DNA of 47,309 nucleotides from Patescibacteria group bacterium. Its GTDB lineage: Archaea; Nanobdellota; Nanobdellia; Pacearchaeales; GW2011-AR1. Shown here in pieces: positions 35,701-42,084 of this stretch. The notes under the pieces are model-generated. The model worked only from the letters and a program-made list of their open reading frames with translations. It did not search any database and was not told where the DNA came from. A program made the translations under genes and the position numbers. Positions within the stretch are counted from its first letter, which is position 1; each line of letters begins with the position of its first letter. The stretch covers positions 1-47,309 of the forward strand of contig JAHYJW010000006.1 of NCBI GenBank assembly GCA_019428815.1, in the 5' to 3' direction.

Positions 35701-35735
35701 AACATGCGGTTTATATGATTAGAAGACCTGTATGA
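29778..35735 (+). CDS. Giant (1985-aa) exported protein with possible NlpC/P60-like C-terminal domain
   Basis: Residues 15-36 form a signal/anchor helix; the mature start is near SYSRSLTGYPSYVG. A long Cys-containing exported body follows (CEAGQDFILH, ISPLGCIPS, FCPIVATQ), with a helical/TPR-like stretch around 525-580 and a segment with clustered cysteines around 1275-1370 (CDPVICPNSRCNLGG). The C-terminal 150 residues contain Cys1837 at a helix start (NSYCFHSILNIYTNAG), then GDWVDIIYRPGSGGSHAVIF with His1931, and HWG with His1955; this order fits a papain-fold NlpC/P60- or CHAP-like hydrolase. The operon partner is the pilin-like protein. I recall homologues in DPANN without known function. 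A structured hairpin starts at the stop codon. Confidence 0.75.
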   Translation: MISKNNTPEIKFHSKTWTIFFFLLVILLANSFLISSQSYSRSLTGYPSYVGIKPSFGDVSFSPAFDNQGNFNRNVCEAGQDFILHISPLGCIPSVVRSDLLEEQNVPVFCPIVATQLNPLIDVETLDSISFSGQLSEEVSGVGYYPAQAALGNAGLRLNQPIMDNLGYAVIVLRKQKNESAMPDFVEGNLTARIKYDINNAFGMGHAGPFYLPIRSDSDWDNQFKQYGFWQGRGYLRADFVGENEATVSIYSKRDPYDPLGANERIISTVSLDSSQGGRTSTDIFMPGFDYCMGSLNLRLDGIEKPDTTVRLNVNGDYQEFKKNDQFLDSCKVLNIEKKGIVEEVRIRCKDDIRGWGTFTLSISPMVELEIGGAGKRNYSVGDVVLNSEGLPLQVTTNPQRDENGTVYVAYLRTKGNTKKESDLEVVLVTIPTNMELGDRKLTESQLKSFAKLLDKEKDINQIPNPNLANLFKFLPLDALLGYKFQGISQGNTASIFGVEISLLGFSGPKNKDLSTVDGSKDNYTKAIEDYDYISEHYLIEKYPDERESQTIAQKALTNQISLSERTNQMRDVLFLCEDFKEKYPDFDPPEICMRSDRLASFSFNSQSLEINGRSYLISLDAIKQPSFDDFGARIMILDSNNRSKDISYDFIKNEAISIGDLGGYIQLLDVNKDSSGEESVRIKTNLREEKKDQGDYLGSEVTITLNKGMPNFRAGGDYVFVLDTTNLREVAKVSVISNIKEAGTEATFPFKIGIEKRGIQLSPEKTKDRIEKLNSTINTWRNVNDKLGTLVSAGKAACLVTGTSLLIKNFISNVGGTGIARQFVMRGPGGWIEECERLIRTNEFSGSLDSCLLHYSDEIDQAVSETSNKITEINDFFSNIQDCQPQETSFFGESRVKTDLCLKNYLNQKRSEIINNLEAGGVTQVRIGSENFDVSNLVNNMTSENILLEDVRDLELYSKLLNSDVERVPQIANISLTNSLGNFWANSKLSVEMNLFAEKYGADNAVSLFSSESLEEVYVTEVKTFSQLNSLHSQAIETSETVYLVKDESSNRDYLLVLGDVIDGRYPIKETYNISPGGMLQKMESVNPLHLSLIKSDSSSLRNRCTNCIIRFYESGAYEGFPAIVPFDIPNGWYAAVKPAIPGPGITGGNLEPFDDSGKVSNFYLCNVGPDKEEDFFRKIDSGAGDDICRLVNLGTGQPYDQFPGLSPSEASRKITQAQQAFREASAAYNQNLKGRKIAVLGQLVEVGDSAIGVPDIQCQDFMSPKDCNILFNVCDPVICPNSRCNLGGKYTVDNVIQSGIIGSVALCLPNWPDIKVPICVSGVHAGVDGLLTVFEEYRDCLQISLDTGEQVGICDALHSVYLCEFFWRQTLPVVQYGMPQIISSILGKNVRGGGEYLGLQNAFSQASGSAEYFTQFYAIESFKAFKARSMEGVGTEFCRNFISVPGLGDGKIFDALLAPDSPHQSLGWFQEIPYTTLTVPVRSQYKVFFHIYAGQDLPASYEVYLKGSYTTLPPGVSERYIVDRGYLETGGRVQETSDFLAPAGYNQMCITVNNQEECGFKQISTDFGIQYISSEFASSEASRTDITTENVCISGSPNIRSLLNLNVQAGAEEFIDPEIYDRGIIRICSTDNPGLSTDPYANTEKSRWKSVGYCDNPSIKCWLDTQSVENTIDFVDLENKTLSEVTPYWMNILTEQMNLIEDFSGFVSEIETLKTAKEYSQIINKINENYDRVFFSKEKAFLRLLRGDAFGEITLNLIQEENNLLLDETTSSALGISSTQMMGEEEADLIGFLNEYIHQKETISPSESASFKRITLLKTMLRLRGEVFDNPNSYCFHSILNIYTNAGFNFECFYAVPSGTKYSFLNNDGTSTVVEPSPIIGSNFQTSPQRSCTLTKERDIRLSYDELLTQLQVGDWVDIIYRPGSGGSHAVIFVRWVDTSWRNDVNKMAWIYHWGLDGTRRYRFEKISLAQTKHAVYMIRRPV

Positions 35736-35786
35736 TAATCTGAAGCTAAGCACTAAATGCAATGTGGGTGCATATTGGAGATTATT
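35734..35786 (+). promoter_or_regulatory. 3' hairpin after the giant gene
   Basis: GATAATCT (35734-35741), which begins inside the stop codon, pairs with AGATTATT (35779-35786): seven Watson-Crick pairs plus one G-U. An inner ATGCA/TGCAT stem (35757-35761, 35769-35773) has a 7-nt loop. It could stabilise or end the mRNA; T-runs follow 25 nt later. Confidence 0.45.
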
Positions 35787-35810
35787 CCTTATTTTAAAAA
35801 TCTTTTAATT

Positions 35811-35827
35811 CTTTTTTTATTTTTTTA
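35811..35827 (+). terminator. T-run terminator after the giant gene
   Basis: Two T-runs separated by one A, typical of archaeal termination, follow the hairpin and precede the oppositely oriented tRNA-Leu. Confidence 0.5.
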
Positions 35828-35848
35828 ATTAAGGAATTTAATATTCTT

Positions 35849-35932
35849 TGCGGGAGATAGGATTCGAACCTATGCAAGCACTAAGCTAACGGCTCCTAAG
35901 GCCGCCCCGTTTGACCGCTCCGGCACTCCCGC
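35849..35932 (-). tRNA. tRNA-Leu (UAG)
   Basis: Minus-strand class II tRNA with a long variable arm: acceptor GCGGGAG/CTCCCGC, anticodon stem GCGGC/GCCGT with loop CTTAGGA (anticodon TAG), T arm ATAGG-TTCGAAT-CCTAT, discriminator A. CCA is not encoded. The 235 nt upstream (35933-36167) is AT-rich and shows no further gene. Confidence 0.95.
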
Positions 35933-36138
35933 AGGATAATTATAACCAATTTTGTTTTAATTAACTCCATAAGGAAAGATTTTTTTAAATATAAAAATGT
36001 TTAGATTTAAAACTTGTTGAAATATCTGATTTGTATTGTAACTTAATAAAGAAATTAGACTAAAAAAATCTTTAGAGAGTATTCTTTGTTCTTAAATTAA
36101 AATTTTTTTGATATTTGAGATTGGCATTTGTAGAAAGG

Positions 36139-36145
36139 TATTTAA
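36139..36145 (+). promoter_or_regulatory. TATA box before 36168
   Basis: TATTTAA centred 26 nt before ATG 36168; this moves the start from the track's 36108, which lies upstream of the promoter. Confidence 0.5.
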
Positions 36146-36167
36146 ACGAATAATTCTTTTTGATTTT

Positions 36168-36365
36168 ATGAGAAACATTTCGATGATTGTTCCAATAATT
36201 TTCTTTATTTTTGGAATACTCCTTTTAAATATAGCTTTAGATTTATTCACTTTTCCAGAGTTTATTAATTCTAGACTTAATTGGATAAACCTTATCTCAG
36301 GAATTTTATTGGTGTTAGGAGGATTATTTTCAATGAAATCTAATCATAAGTATTATCGAAAATAG
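36168..36365 (+). CDS. Small two-TM protein, paralogue of 27580
   Basis: A 65-aa protein from the corrected start: MRNISMIVPIIFFIFGILLL, a loop with FPEF, a second helix with SGILLVLGGLF and a basic tail. The layout and short motifs match the protein at 27580. The gene is followed by the convergent tfb gene. The function is unknown. Confidence 0.55.
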   Translation: MRNISMIVPIIFFIFGILLLNIALDLFTFPEFINSRLNWINLISGILLVLGGLFSMKSNHKYYRK

Positions 36366-36450
36366 TTTTGAAAATTTTTGAAGTTTTCTAGATTCTTTAG
36401 AATTAAGTTATTCTGATTAAATTTATGATATTATTTTATCAAAAAGAGCC

Positions 36451-37377
36451 TTATTTTTTCTTTTTAGTTTCAGATTCTTTTTGTTTTATTTTTTTCTCTA
36501 AATTAAGCTTCTCTATAAGCTCTTTATACCTGTTTCTTATTGTTACCTCGGTTATTCCTGCAATATCAGCAACTTCTCTTTGAGTCTTTTTTTCATCATT
36601 CATTAATGCCGCTACGTATAATGCCGCTGCGGATATCCCTGCTGGGCCTCTCCCGGAAGTTAGCTCAACTTCTTCTGCTCTTTTTAATACTTTAAGTGCA
36701 TCGTTTTGTATCTTTGGAGAAAGCTTTAATACTGACGAAAATCTAGAAATATAATCCTTTGGAGAACTTTGTTTTACTTTTATCCCTAATTTTCTAACAA
36801 CGAATCGGTATGTTCTTCCAATTTCTTTTCTTTCTACATCTGAAGCTGTGGCCATTTCGTCTAAAGTTCTTGGGATGTTATAAGATCTGCAGGCAGCATA
36901 TAAACATGCAGCTATAACAGATTCCATAGACCTTCCCCTAACTAAACCTCTTTGTACAACATAATTATAAATCCTTGCAGCATCATCTCTTACTACATTC
37001 GGGAGATTAAGATATGAAGAGATAACCCTTAATTCGGCCATTGCTAATCTCAAATTTCTTTCAATAGATGTAGAAACTCTTTCTTGCCATTTTTTTAATC
37101 TTAAAAATTTTCTAGTTTGTTTTGGATCTAGTCTATAAATATCTGAAATTTCCCCTACATTAGTTGTGAGACCTTTATCAAATTTTTGAATACTAGTCGG
37201 AGTTCCCCCTCTCCCCTTTTTTTCACTTTTATCAAACTTTCCTTGGAGATCAATTCCGGTATCAACCATTTTTTCTTCAATAACTAAACCGCAATCATTA
37301 CAAATAATCTCCCCCAAATGAGGATCATAAGTTAAATTGATACTCCCACACTCAGAACATTTTTTTATAAACGTCAT
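36451..37377 (-). CDS. tfb: Transcription initiation factor B
   Basis: A 308-aa archaeal TFIIB homologue that binds TBP-TATA and the BRE and recruits RNA polymerase. The N-terminal zinc ribbon has Cys7, Cys10, Cys26 and Cys29 (CSEC, CNDC). The B-reader/linker follows (KKGRGGTPTSIQKF), then two cyclin folds from about residue 108, with AACRSYNIPRTLDEMA in the first and QREVADIAGITEVTIRNRYKEL, the BRE-recognising helix-turn-helix, in the second. The promoter region (267 nt) carries three TTTATAAA elements, an unusual setting that may allow autoregulation. It is the only TFB in the window. Confidence 0.98.
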   Translation of the reverse strand: MTFIKKCSECGSINLTYDPHLGEIICNDCGLVIEEKMVDTGIDLQGKFDKSEKKGRGGTPTSIQKFDKGLTTNVGEISDIYRLDPKQTRKFLRLKKWQERVSTSIERNLRLAMAELRVISSYLNLPNVVRDDAARIYNYVVQRGLVRGRSMESVIAACLYAACRSYNIPRTLDEMATASDVERKEIGRTYRFVVRKLGIKVKQSSPKDYISRFSSVLKLSPKIQNDALKVLKRAEEVELTSGRGPAGISAAALYVAALMNDEKKTQREVADIAGITEVTIRNRYKELIEKLNLEKKIKQKESETKKKK

Positions 37378-37429
37378 GTTGATATATAGAATTTTAGTAT
37401 AATCTTTTTACTTTTGTAGTGAATAATAA

Positions 37430-37482
37430 CCTTTATAAAGGCCATAAACGCAAGCTTTATAAACTTTTTCCCTTTATAAACT
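37430..37482 (-). promoter_or_regulatory. Three clustered TTTATAAA elements upstream of tfb
   Basis: The 12-bp palindrome CCTTTATAAAGG (37430-37441) is followed by two more CTTTATAAAC elements at spacings of about 20 nt. All read as TATA boxes on either strand. They lie 50-110 nt before the tfb ATG, so tfb would have a 5' leader, unlike its neighbours. A weaker TATA-like element lies about 23 nt before the ATG. Confidence 0.5.
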
Positions 37483-37644
37483 TTACCCTTTTTATCGTCT
37501 TGTACATTCTTATTTTTTTAAGAAAATAAAAAATTAGGAATAAAAATCAGAAGTAGTAGTTATTTTAAAAATTAATTTTTAATTGTGTTTTTTAGTAAAT
37601 TTTTAGTAAATCTATCTTCCTACCTCATTATAAATCCCTTAGAA

Positions 37645-38016
37645 CTATTTTGAAGGGGGTTCGATTAAAATTCCGTTAATTACTCCTTCTTGGCTAGGCC
37701 TATTTGTTATCTTTACTTTTCCAATCTCTGTTTCAAGAATTGTTCCTTTTGTGAGGATATTTTGTCTAGCTAAGAAACGATTAGATGGTGTTTCAATAAC
37801 ATTCTTTATTTCGACACTTTTGATTTTTTTATCAATTTTGACATTTACTTTTTTTTCCTTCAAAAGAAATAGTTTTTTATTGCCTCCCCTAACTCTCTTT
37901 GTCCTCGCCTTTTTTTCTCCTAGTTTTACAATTCTTTTTTGTCCTGGAAGCTCGTATTTCTTCTTTTTCCTAGATTTTTTGTATCTTGCACCGGAAATCT
38001 GTTTACCTTTATGCAT
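37645..38016 (-). CDS. rps8e: 30S ribosomal protein eS8
   Basis: A 123-aa small-subunit ribosomal protein with the family pattern: GKQISGARYKKSRKKKKYELPG, VRTRGGN-like KRVRGGNKKLFLL, ETPSNRFLARQNILTKGTILETEIG and RPSQEGVINGILI. The length is normal for archaea. It is transcribed alone, upstream of tfb on the same strand. The 281 nt between it and the divergent Sm-like gene hold both promoters; I see no other gene there. Confidence 0.96.
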   Translation of the reverse strand: MHKGKQISGARYKKSRKKKKYELPGQKRIVKLGEKKARTKRVRGGNKKLFLLKEKKVNVKIDKKIKSVEIKNVIETPSNRFLARQNILTKGTILETEIGKVKITNRPSQEGVINGILIEPPSK

Positions 38017-38297
38017 TTTATAAAATGTATTCCATATTTTTGTTTATATAACTTTCTATTTTTATTCTCTTTACACCTTTTAGGATAATTTAAGCCTAGT
38101 GAATTTATCTAATCACCTTTTTTAAATTCCTTGAAAAGTAAAAGTCTTAATTTTAACCTTCCCTTAAAAAATTTTAGATTTTTTAAAAAAATTTTTAGAA
38201 AGGGTATAAAAAATCATAAAGAAAAAAATAACGAAATGTTTATAAACAAGGTATTCAAATAAACTTCATAAATATTCCATACTTTGGTTTAATAAAA

Positions 38298-38555
38298 ATG
38301 GTTAACGGTATTGAAAGGCCCTTAGATCTTTTGAATAATTCAAAAGGAAAAGAAGTTCTCGTACACCTTAAAGGTGATAAACAATTTGTTGGAACTTTAC
38401 TTGCTTTTGATATTCATATAAACCTTGTTTTAGACAATATTAAAGAGATGGGGGGTGGAGAAATAAAAAGAAATCTTGGACTTACTTTCTTGAGAGGAGA
38501 TACCATTATTTTCATCTCTCCAGCTTCAACAGCTCTTAAAAAAAGAGAAGAATAA
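38298..38555 (+). CDS. Sm-like archaeal protein (Lsm/SmAP)
   Basis: An 85-aa RNA-binding protein that forms a ring and binds U-rich RNA. The Sm1 motif GKEVLVHLKGDKQFVGTLLAFDIHINLVLD and the Sm2 motif TFLRGDTIIFIS are clear. The length is typical. Archaeal SmAPs take part in RNA processing and stability; the neighbouring gene here encodes RNase Z, a tRNA 3'-end processing enzyme, 110 nt downstream with its own promoter, so the pair forms a small RNA-metabolism cluster (inference). A TATAAA-like element lies about 28 nt upstream. Confidence 0.95.
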   Translation: MVNGIERPLDLLNNSKGKEVLVHLKGDKQFVGTLLAFDIHINLVLDNIKEMGGGEIKRNLGLTFLRGDTIIFISPASTALKKREE

Positions 38556-38665
38556 GGCCTAAACGAATTTTTTAAGTATTTTTTAAAAATCTTAAAAGGA
38601 TTTCTATTAATTTCTTAATATTGGGTTCTCAAAACCTATAAAAACTATTTTTTCTTTATTACCTC

Positions 38666-39568
38666 ATGACTGATAAAATAATCATTACTTTTCTCGGAAC
38701 TGGAGATTCAGTACCTAGTAGGTCGAGAAATCATCCTGCTTTTCTTATGACTTATAAAGGAGAGAATATCCTTGTGGATTGTGGAGAAGGAACACAAAGA
38801 CAGTTTAGAAAGGCAGGATTAAATCCCTGTAAAATAACCAGAATATTAATAACACATTGGCATGCTGATCATATTTTGGGTATTCCAGGAATGCTTAAGA
38901 CTCTTGGTTTAAGTGGTTATAACCAAATTCTTCATATCTATTGTCCTAAAGGAACTAAAATTTTAATTGAACAATTATTAAATTTATTTAAGATTAAAAC
39001 AGAATATCCCTTAGAGATTAAAGAGGTTAAAGGAAAATTTTTTGATACAGGAGATTTTTATTTAGAAGCAGAATCTATGACTCATGGAATTCCTTGTAAT
39101 GCTTACTCCTTTATAAAAAAAGAGAGGATAAGGATAGATAAAAAAATTTTAGAGAAATTAGGTATTCCTGAGGGACCACATTTAAAAGAACTAAAAGAGA
39201 GAAAGAATTTAACTTACAATGGAAAAAGTTATTCTTTTAAAAAATTAACTTATCAAGAAAAACCACTTAAAGTTTCTTTTATTTTAGATACCTCTTTAAA
39301 TGATAGGATTATCCCTTTTGTAATGAACTCAGATATACTCATTTCTGAGTCTACTTTCACTTCTGATCTTGAAAAGAAGGCAGAAGAATATAAACATCTT
39401 ACTGTTTCTCAGGTTGCGGGTATTGCAAAAAAGGCTAAAGTTAAGAGACTATTCTTAGTTCATATAAGCCAAAGGTTCTCTAAAGATTTAAAGAGAGTTT
39501 TAGAAGACTCTAAACGGATATTTAATAGTTCTTATCTTCCAAAAGATTTAGAAAAAATAGAACTGTAA
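38666..39568 (+). CDS. rnz: Ribonuclease Z
   Basis: A 300-aa zinc-dependent endonuclease that cuts the 3' trailer of pre-tRNAs. The metallo-beta-lactamase signature THWHADH gives His64, His66, Asp68 and His69; further ligands lie in SMTHGIPCNAY, FILDTS and LVHISQRFS. The start GTGDSVPSRSRNHPAFL is the RNase Z form of the family. The length is normal. It would be needed here because none of the five tRNAs in the window encodes CCA. A TATAAAA lies 27 nt upstream of the ATG. Two tRNA genes follow directly downstream on the same strand. Confidence 0.96.
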   Translation: MTDKIIITFLGTGDSVPSRSRNHPAFLMTYKGENILVDCGEGTQRQFRKAGLNPCKITRILITHWHADHILGIPGMLKTLGLSGYNQILHIYCPKGTKILIEQLLNLFKIKTEYPLEIKEVKGKFFDTGDFYLEAESMTHGIPCNAYSFIKKERIRIDKKILEKLGIPEGPHLKELKERKNLTYNGKSYSFKKLTYQEKPLKVSFILDTSLNDRIIPFVMNSDILISESTFTSDLEKKAEEYKHLTVSQVAGIAKKAKVKRLFLVHISQRFSKDLKRVLEDSKRIFNSSYLPKDLEKIEL

Positions 39569-39621
39569 TTTCTATAGAAAGCTTTTAAATATTGAAGTTT
39601 GTTATTTTTTATTGTGCTTAA

Positions 39622-39709
39622 GCCCTCGTAACTCAGTTGGATAGAGTGTCAGCCTTCTATCTCTTCGGAGGTTAGCTGAAAGTCGCAGGTTCGAATCCTG
39701 TCGGGGGCA
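39622..39709 (+). tRNA. tRNA-Arg (UCU) with a 14-nt intron
   Basis: Cloverleaf: acceptor GCCCTCG/CGGGGGC (one T-G pair), anticodon stem TCAGC/GCTGA. The stem encloses 21 nt rather than 7: CTTCTA, then TCTCTTCGGAGGTT, then A. Removing the 14 nt leaves loop CTTCTAA with anticodon TCT; this places the intron at the canonical 37/38 site. The intron folds into a CTC-TTCG-GAG hairpin. T arm GCAGG-TTCGAAT-CCTGT, discriminator A; CCA not encoded. Intron of about 14 nt (39660-39673 region). Confidence 0.9.
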
Positions 39710-39766
39710 TTTTGATTTAATACGACTTAATAAATCAATAAATTGAAATCATCACATCTGCTTTTT

Positions 39767-39839
39767 GCGAGGATGGCGAAGTGGTTAACGCGTTCGGTTG
39801 CAGCCCGGATATTCCTGGGTTCGAATCCCAGTCCTCGCT
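39767..39839 (+). tRNA. tRNA-Cys (GCA)
   Basis: Acceptor GCGAGGA/TCCTCGC, D arm GCGAAGTGGTTAACGC, anticodon stem TTCGG/CCGGA with loop TTGCAGC (anticodon GCA), T arm with GGTTCGAATCC, and U at the discriminator position, a hallmark of tRNA-Cys. CCA is not encoded. A protein gene starts 7 nt downstream. Confidence 0.95.
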
Positions 39840-39846
39840 TTTTAAA

Positions 39847-40263
39847 ATGAAGTCTTATACTGAAAAATTAGAGATTAATACTCAAAGAAAAATAGAATTT
39901 TTGAATATTACAGATAAGGTAAAACGTGCGGTTAATCTTTCAGGTATTCAAGAAGGATTAGTTTTGATAAACTCTATGCACATTACTTCTAGTATTTTTG
40001 TTAATGATAATGAAGGGGGGCTACTTCAGGATTTTAGAAGTTGGTTAGAGAAACTTGCACCTTTAGATATAAAAAATTACAAGCATAATCTTACTGGGGA
40101 AGATAATGCCTACGCACATCTTTGGAGGACTATCATGGGAAGAGAGTGCGTTATTGCAATAACTAAAGGAAACTTGGATTTAGGCCCTTGGGAGGAGATA
40201 TTTTATGGAGAATTTGATGGACAAAGAGTCAAAAGAATACTGATAAAAATAATTGGGGAGTAG
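39847..40263 (+). CDS. YjbQ/UPF0047-family protein
   Basis: The track start at 39781 lies inside tRNA-Cys and is wrong; ATG 39847 gives 138 aa, the normal family length. The UPF0047 pattern is clear: an early [53 protein letters not shown], and the closing [27 protein letters not shown]. Bacterial YjbQ is reported to have a weak thiamine-phosphate synthase activity, but the physiological role is unknown. Usual HT(T/S)AA is HITSS here. No promoter fits between tRNA-Cys and the ATG, so it is probably co-transcribed with the tRNA. Confidence 0.9.
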   Translation: MKSYTEKLEINTQRKIEFLNITDKVKRAVNLSGIQEGLVLINSMHITSSIFVNDNEGGLLQDFRSWLEKLAPLDIKNYKHNLTGEDNAYAHLWRTIMGRECVIAITKGNLDLGPWEEIFYGEFDGQRVKRILIKIIGE

Positions 40264-40294
40264 TTTTTAAAATTATACCTGAAGTCTATTTAAT

Positions 40295-42037
40295 TTACTC
40301 TTTAAAAGATTCTTTTGAAAAATTATTCGGGGGGAGACCTGAGAATTTTTCTCTTATTTTTTTACTATTGGGGTTTCTGTACATTTTCTTTTTTTTAAAG
40401 ATTCTCTTAAAAACTTTCACTATAAAATAAACTATAACAAATAATAAAACCAAAGATATTCCGTAAAGGATTTGTTTTATAATTGGAGAAGAAAAAGAAA
40501 TTCCTCTTCTTTTAATCTCAAAGACTGAGCTTGCACTAGCGACCTTTCCGTCAACTGTTGCCTTTACATAAACAATATACATTCCAGGTTTTATCTCTCT
40601 AGGAATATCCAACCAAACTCCTTTTACTAAACTTTTTTGATCCCCAATGGTAATCTGTTCTATGAATCTTAGTAGAATTTTGTTTTCTTCGTCTCTTATT
40701 TGGTACTCTAAATCCGCTTTATTTTCTGTTTTTTCTCCTAAATTGAAAAGTTCTAAGTTTAAAAAAAGGCTTTCTCCAGGATAAATCTTTTTTTCCTTAG
40801 GTTCTATTTCTAGGTAAATATCTAAAAGGGTATTACTAGATTCAATTTCAACCTTTACCGGAATCTCTTTTTTTATTTCTCCAGATTGAATTATTATCTT
40901 GCCTAAATAAAGTTCAGGGAGAATATTTTCATCTGCAGAAAACTGAATTCTAAGTGCCTTTGATTCATTTGCTTCTAAAGTGAAATAAGATTCAGGAATA
41001 TCTATAAATCTTTCTAAGTCTTCACTAGATATGGAAAATGTTAATGGCTCTTGTTGTAAATTAGTTAATACTATGGGGTATACCTTAGTCTCCCCTTGAG
41101 TTAACTTTACTTCTAAATTACTAACACTAACCCAAAAAATTTCTGGGGGTTTAGGAATAACAATAAAACTACTACCCCCACCCCCTCCTGAAGGGGGACT
41201 CGTAGGGACATCTTCTGCACTATATCTTGTAAATTGATTAACACTAAAAATAAAAACTTGAGGACTATTGCTAATTATTGTGCAAATAGAAGAGGGGCAA
41301 GGATTTCCGTCTTTTAGAATTCTGGGATTATTTAGATTTAAATTGTATAAATAAACTGTTGCGGATTTATTTAGATTATTTAAGATAGTTGTATTAATAA
41401 AAACGTTATTAAATGAGACGTTGGTGTATGAATCTAAATCCAGAACATTTCCTGAGATATTTGTTAGATTTAGAGGTTCGTCGAAATAGATTTTTCCAAA
41501 TCCTGGATTCTCTAAAACTACATTTTCTATTTCTTGTATCTCTTCAAACGTTGATTTATTAAAATCTGTTGAAGAACCCCTATCTTTATAATTTTTATAG
41601 TCTATTCTAAACTTAGTAGAATTTACAGAAAAGGTTACATTTTTTGTGGTTGTTCCTTCAGAATTATTTGCAAAAAGATAAAGGGCGTATGTTTTGTCAT
41701 CTTCGGTAACATTAAATTTGATACCCTCTTCTAGAGTTATATTTGAATTTTGATCTAAATTGTACATAAAAGTTATACCATTAGAAATAAACTCTAAAGG
41801 TAGATCTATTTTAGTTAAGTATGTTCCATTTTTTGGTTTTATAATCTCTAAACTTGGGGGAGTTAAGATAACTGAAATTGCTATGGCTAACTCTCCTTGA
41901 GTTATTTTTCCAGTAATCTTTTCTTTTTCTAAAGAATTTGTTTTCGATCCCAAAAAATACAAACTCGTAGAATAAATCAGAAAAATTAAAATAATAAACC
42001 CTAGAGTGGATAAGTATAAAAGATTCTTTTTTTTCAT
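40295..42037 (-). CDS. Membrane-anchored surface protein with NEW3-like domains
   Basis: A 580-aa protein. An N-terminal hydrophobic helix (about 10-29), an Ig-like domain (IKPKNGTYLTKIDLPLEFI), an Asn-rich beta region, a Gly/Ser linker (SPPSGGGGGSS), then two COG1470/NEW3-like beta domains (VKLTQGETKVYPIVLTN; KKIYPGESLFLNLELFN). A TM helix (ILYGISLVLLFVIVYFIVKVF) and a basic tail end it. This class of Cys-poor, beta-rich domains is common in archaeal surface proteins. TATA-like TTTAAATAA is 25 nt upstream of the ATG. It belongs to the minus-strand surface-protein group, each gene apparently with its own promoter. No enzymatic motif seen. Confidence 0.75.
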   Translation of the reverse strand: MKKKNLLYLSTLGFIILIFLIYSTSLYFLGSKTNSLEKEKITGKITQGELAIAISVILTPPSLEIIKPKNGTYLTKIDLPLEFISNGITFMYNLDQNSNITLEEGIKFNVTEDDKTYALYLFANNSEGTTTKNVTFSVNSTKFRIDYKNYKDRGSSTDFNKSTFEEIQEIENVVLENPGFGKIYFDEPLNLTNISGNVLDLDSYTNVSFNNVFINTTILNNLNKSATVYLYNLNLNNPRILKDGNPCPSSICTIISNSPQVFIFSVNQFTRYSAEDVPTSPPSGGGGGSSFIVIPKPPEIFWVSVSNLEVKLTQGETKVYPIVLTNLQQEPLTFSISSEDLERFIDIPESYFTLEANESKALRIQFSADENILPELYLGKIIIQSGEIKKEIPVKVEIESSNTLLDIYLEIEPKEKKIYPGESLFLNLELFNLGEKTENKADLEYQIRDEENKILLRFIEQITIGDQKSLVKGVWLDIPREIKPGMYIVYVKATVDGKVASASSVFEIKRRGISFSSPIIKQILYGISLVLLFVIVYFIVKVFKRIFKKKKMYRNPNSKKIREKFSGLPPNNFSKESFKE

Positions 42038-42084
42038 GGAATATAATATAGAATCCCTTATTTAAAATTTCTTGGTTTTTTATT

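Noticed and set aside
35731-35745. C/D-box sRNA: ATGATAA followed by CTGA.
   Set aside because: The boxes are only a few nucleotides apart, leaving no room for a guide, and the first overlaps the stop codon.
35690-35805. Possible 5S rRNA: GAAGCTAAGC and a following stretch resemble the conserved 5S core.
   Set aside because: No complementary ends (helix I) are present, the 5' half would lie in the coding end of the giant gene, and the 3' half is AT-rich. Treated as a local hairpin with chance similarity.
39781-39846. N-terminal extension of the YjbQ-family ORF.
   Set aside because: It would be translated from inside tRNA-Cys; the family length and conserved start fit ATG 39847.
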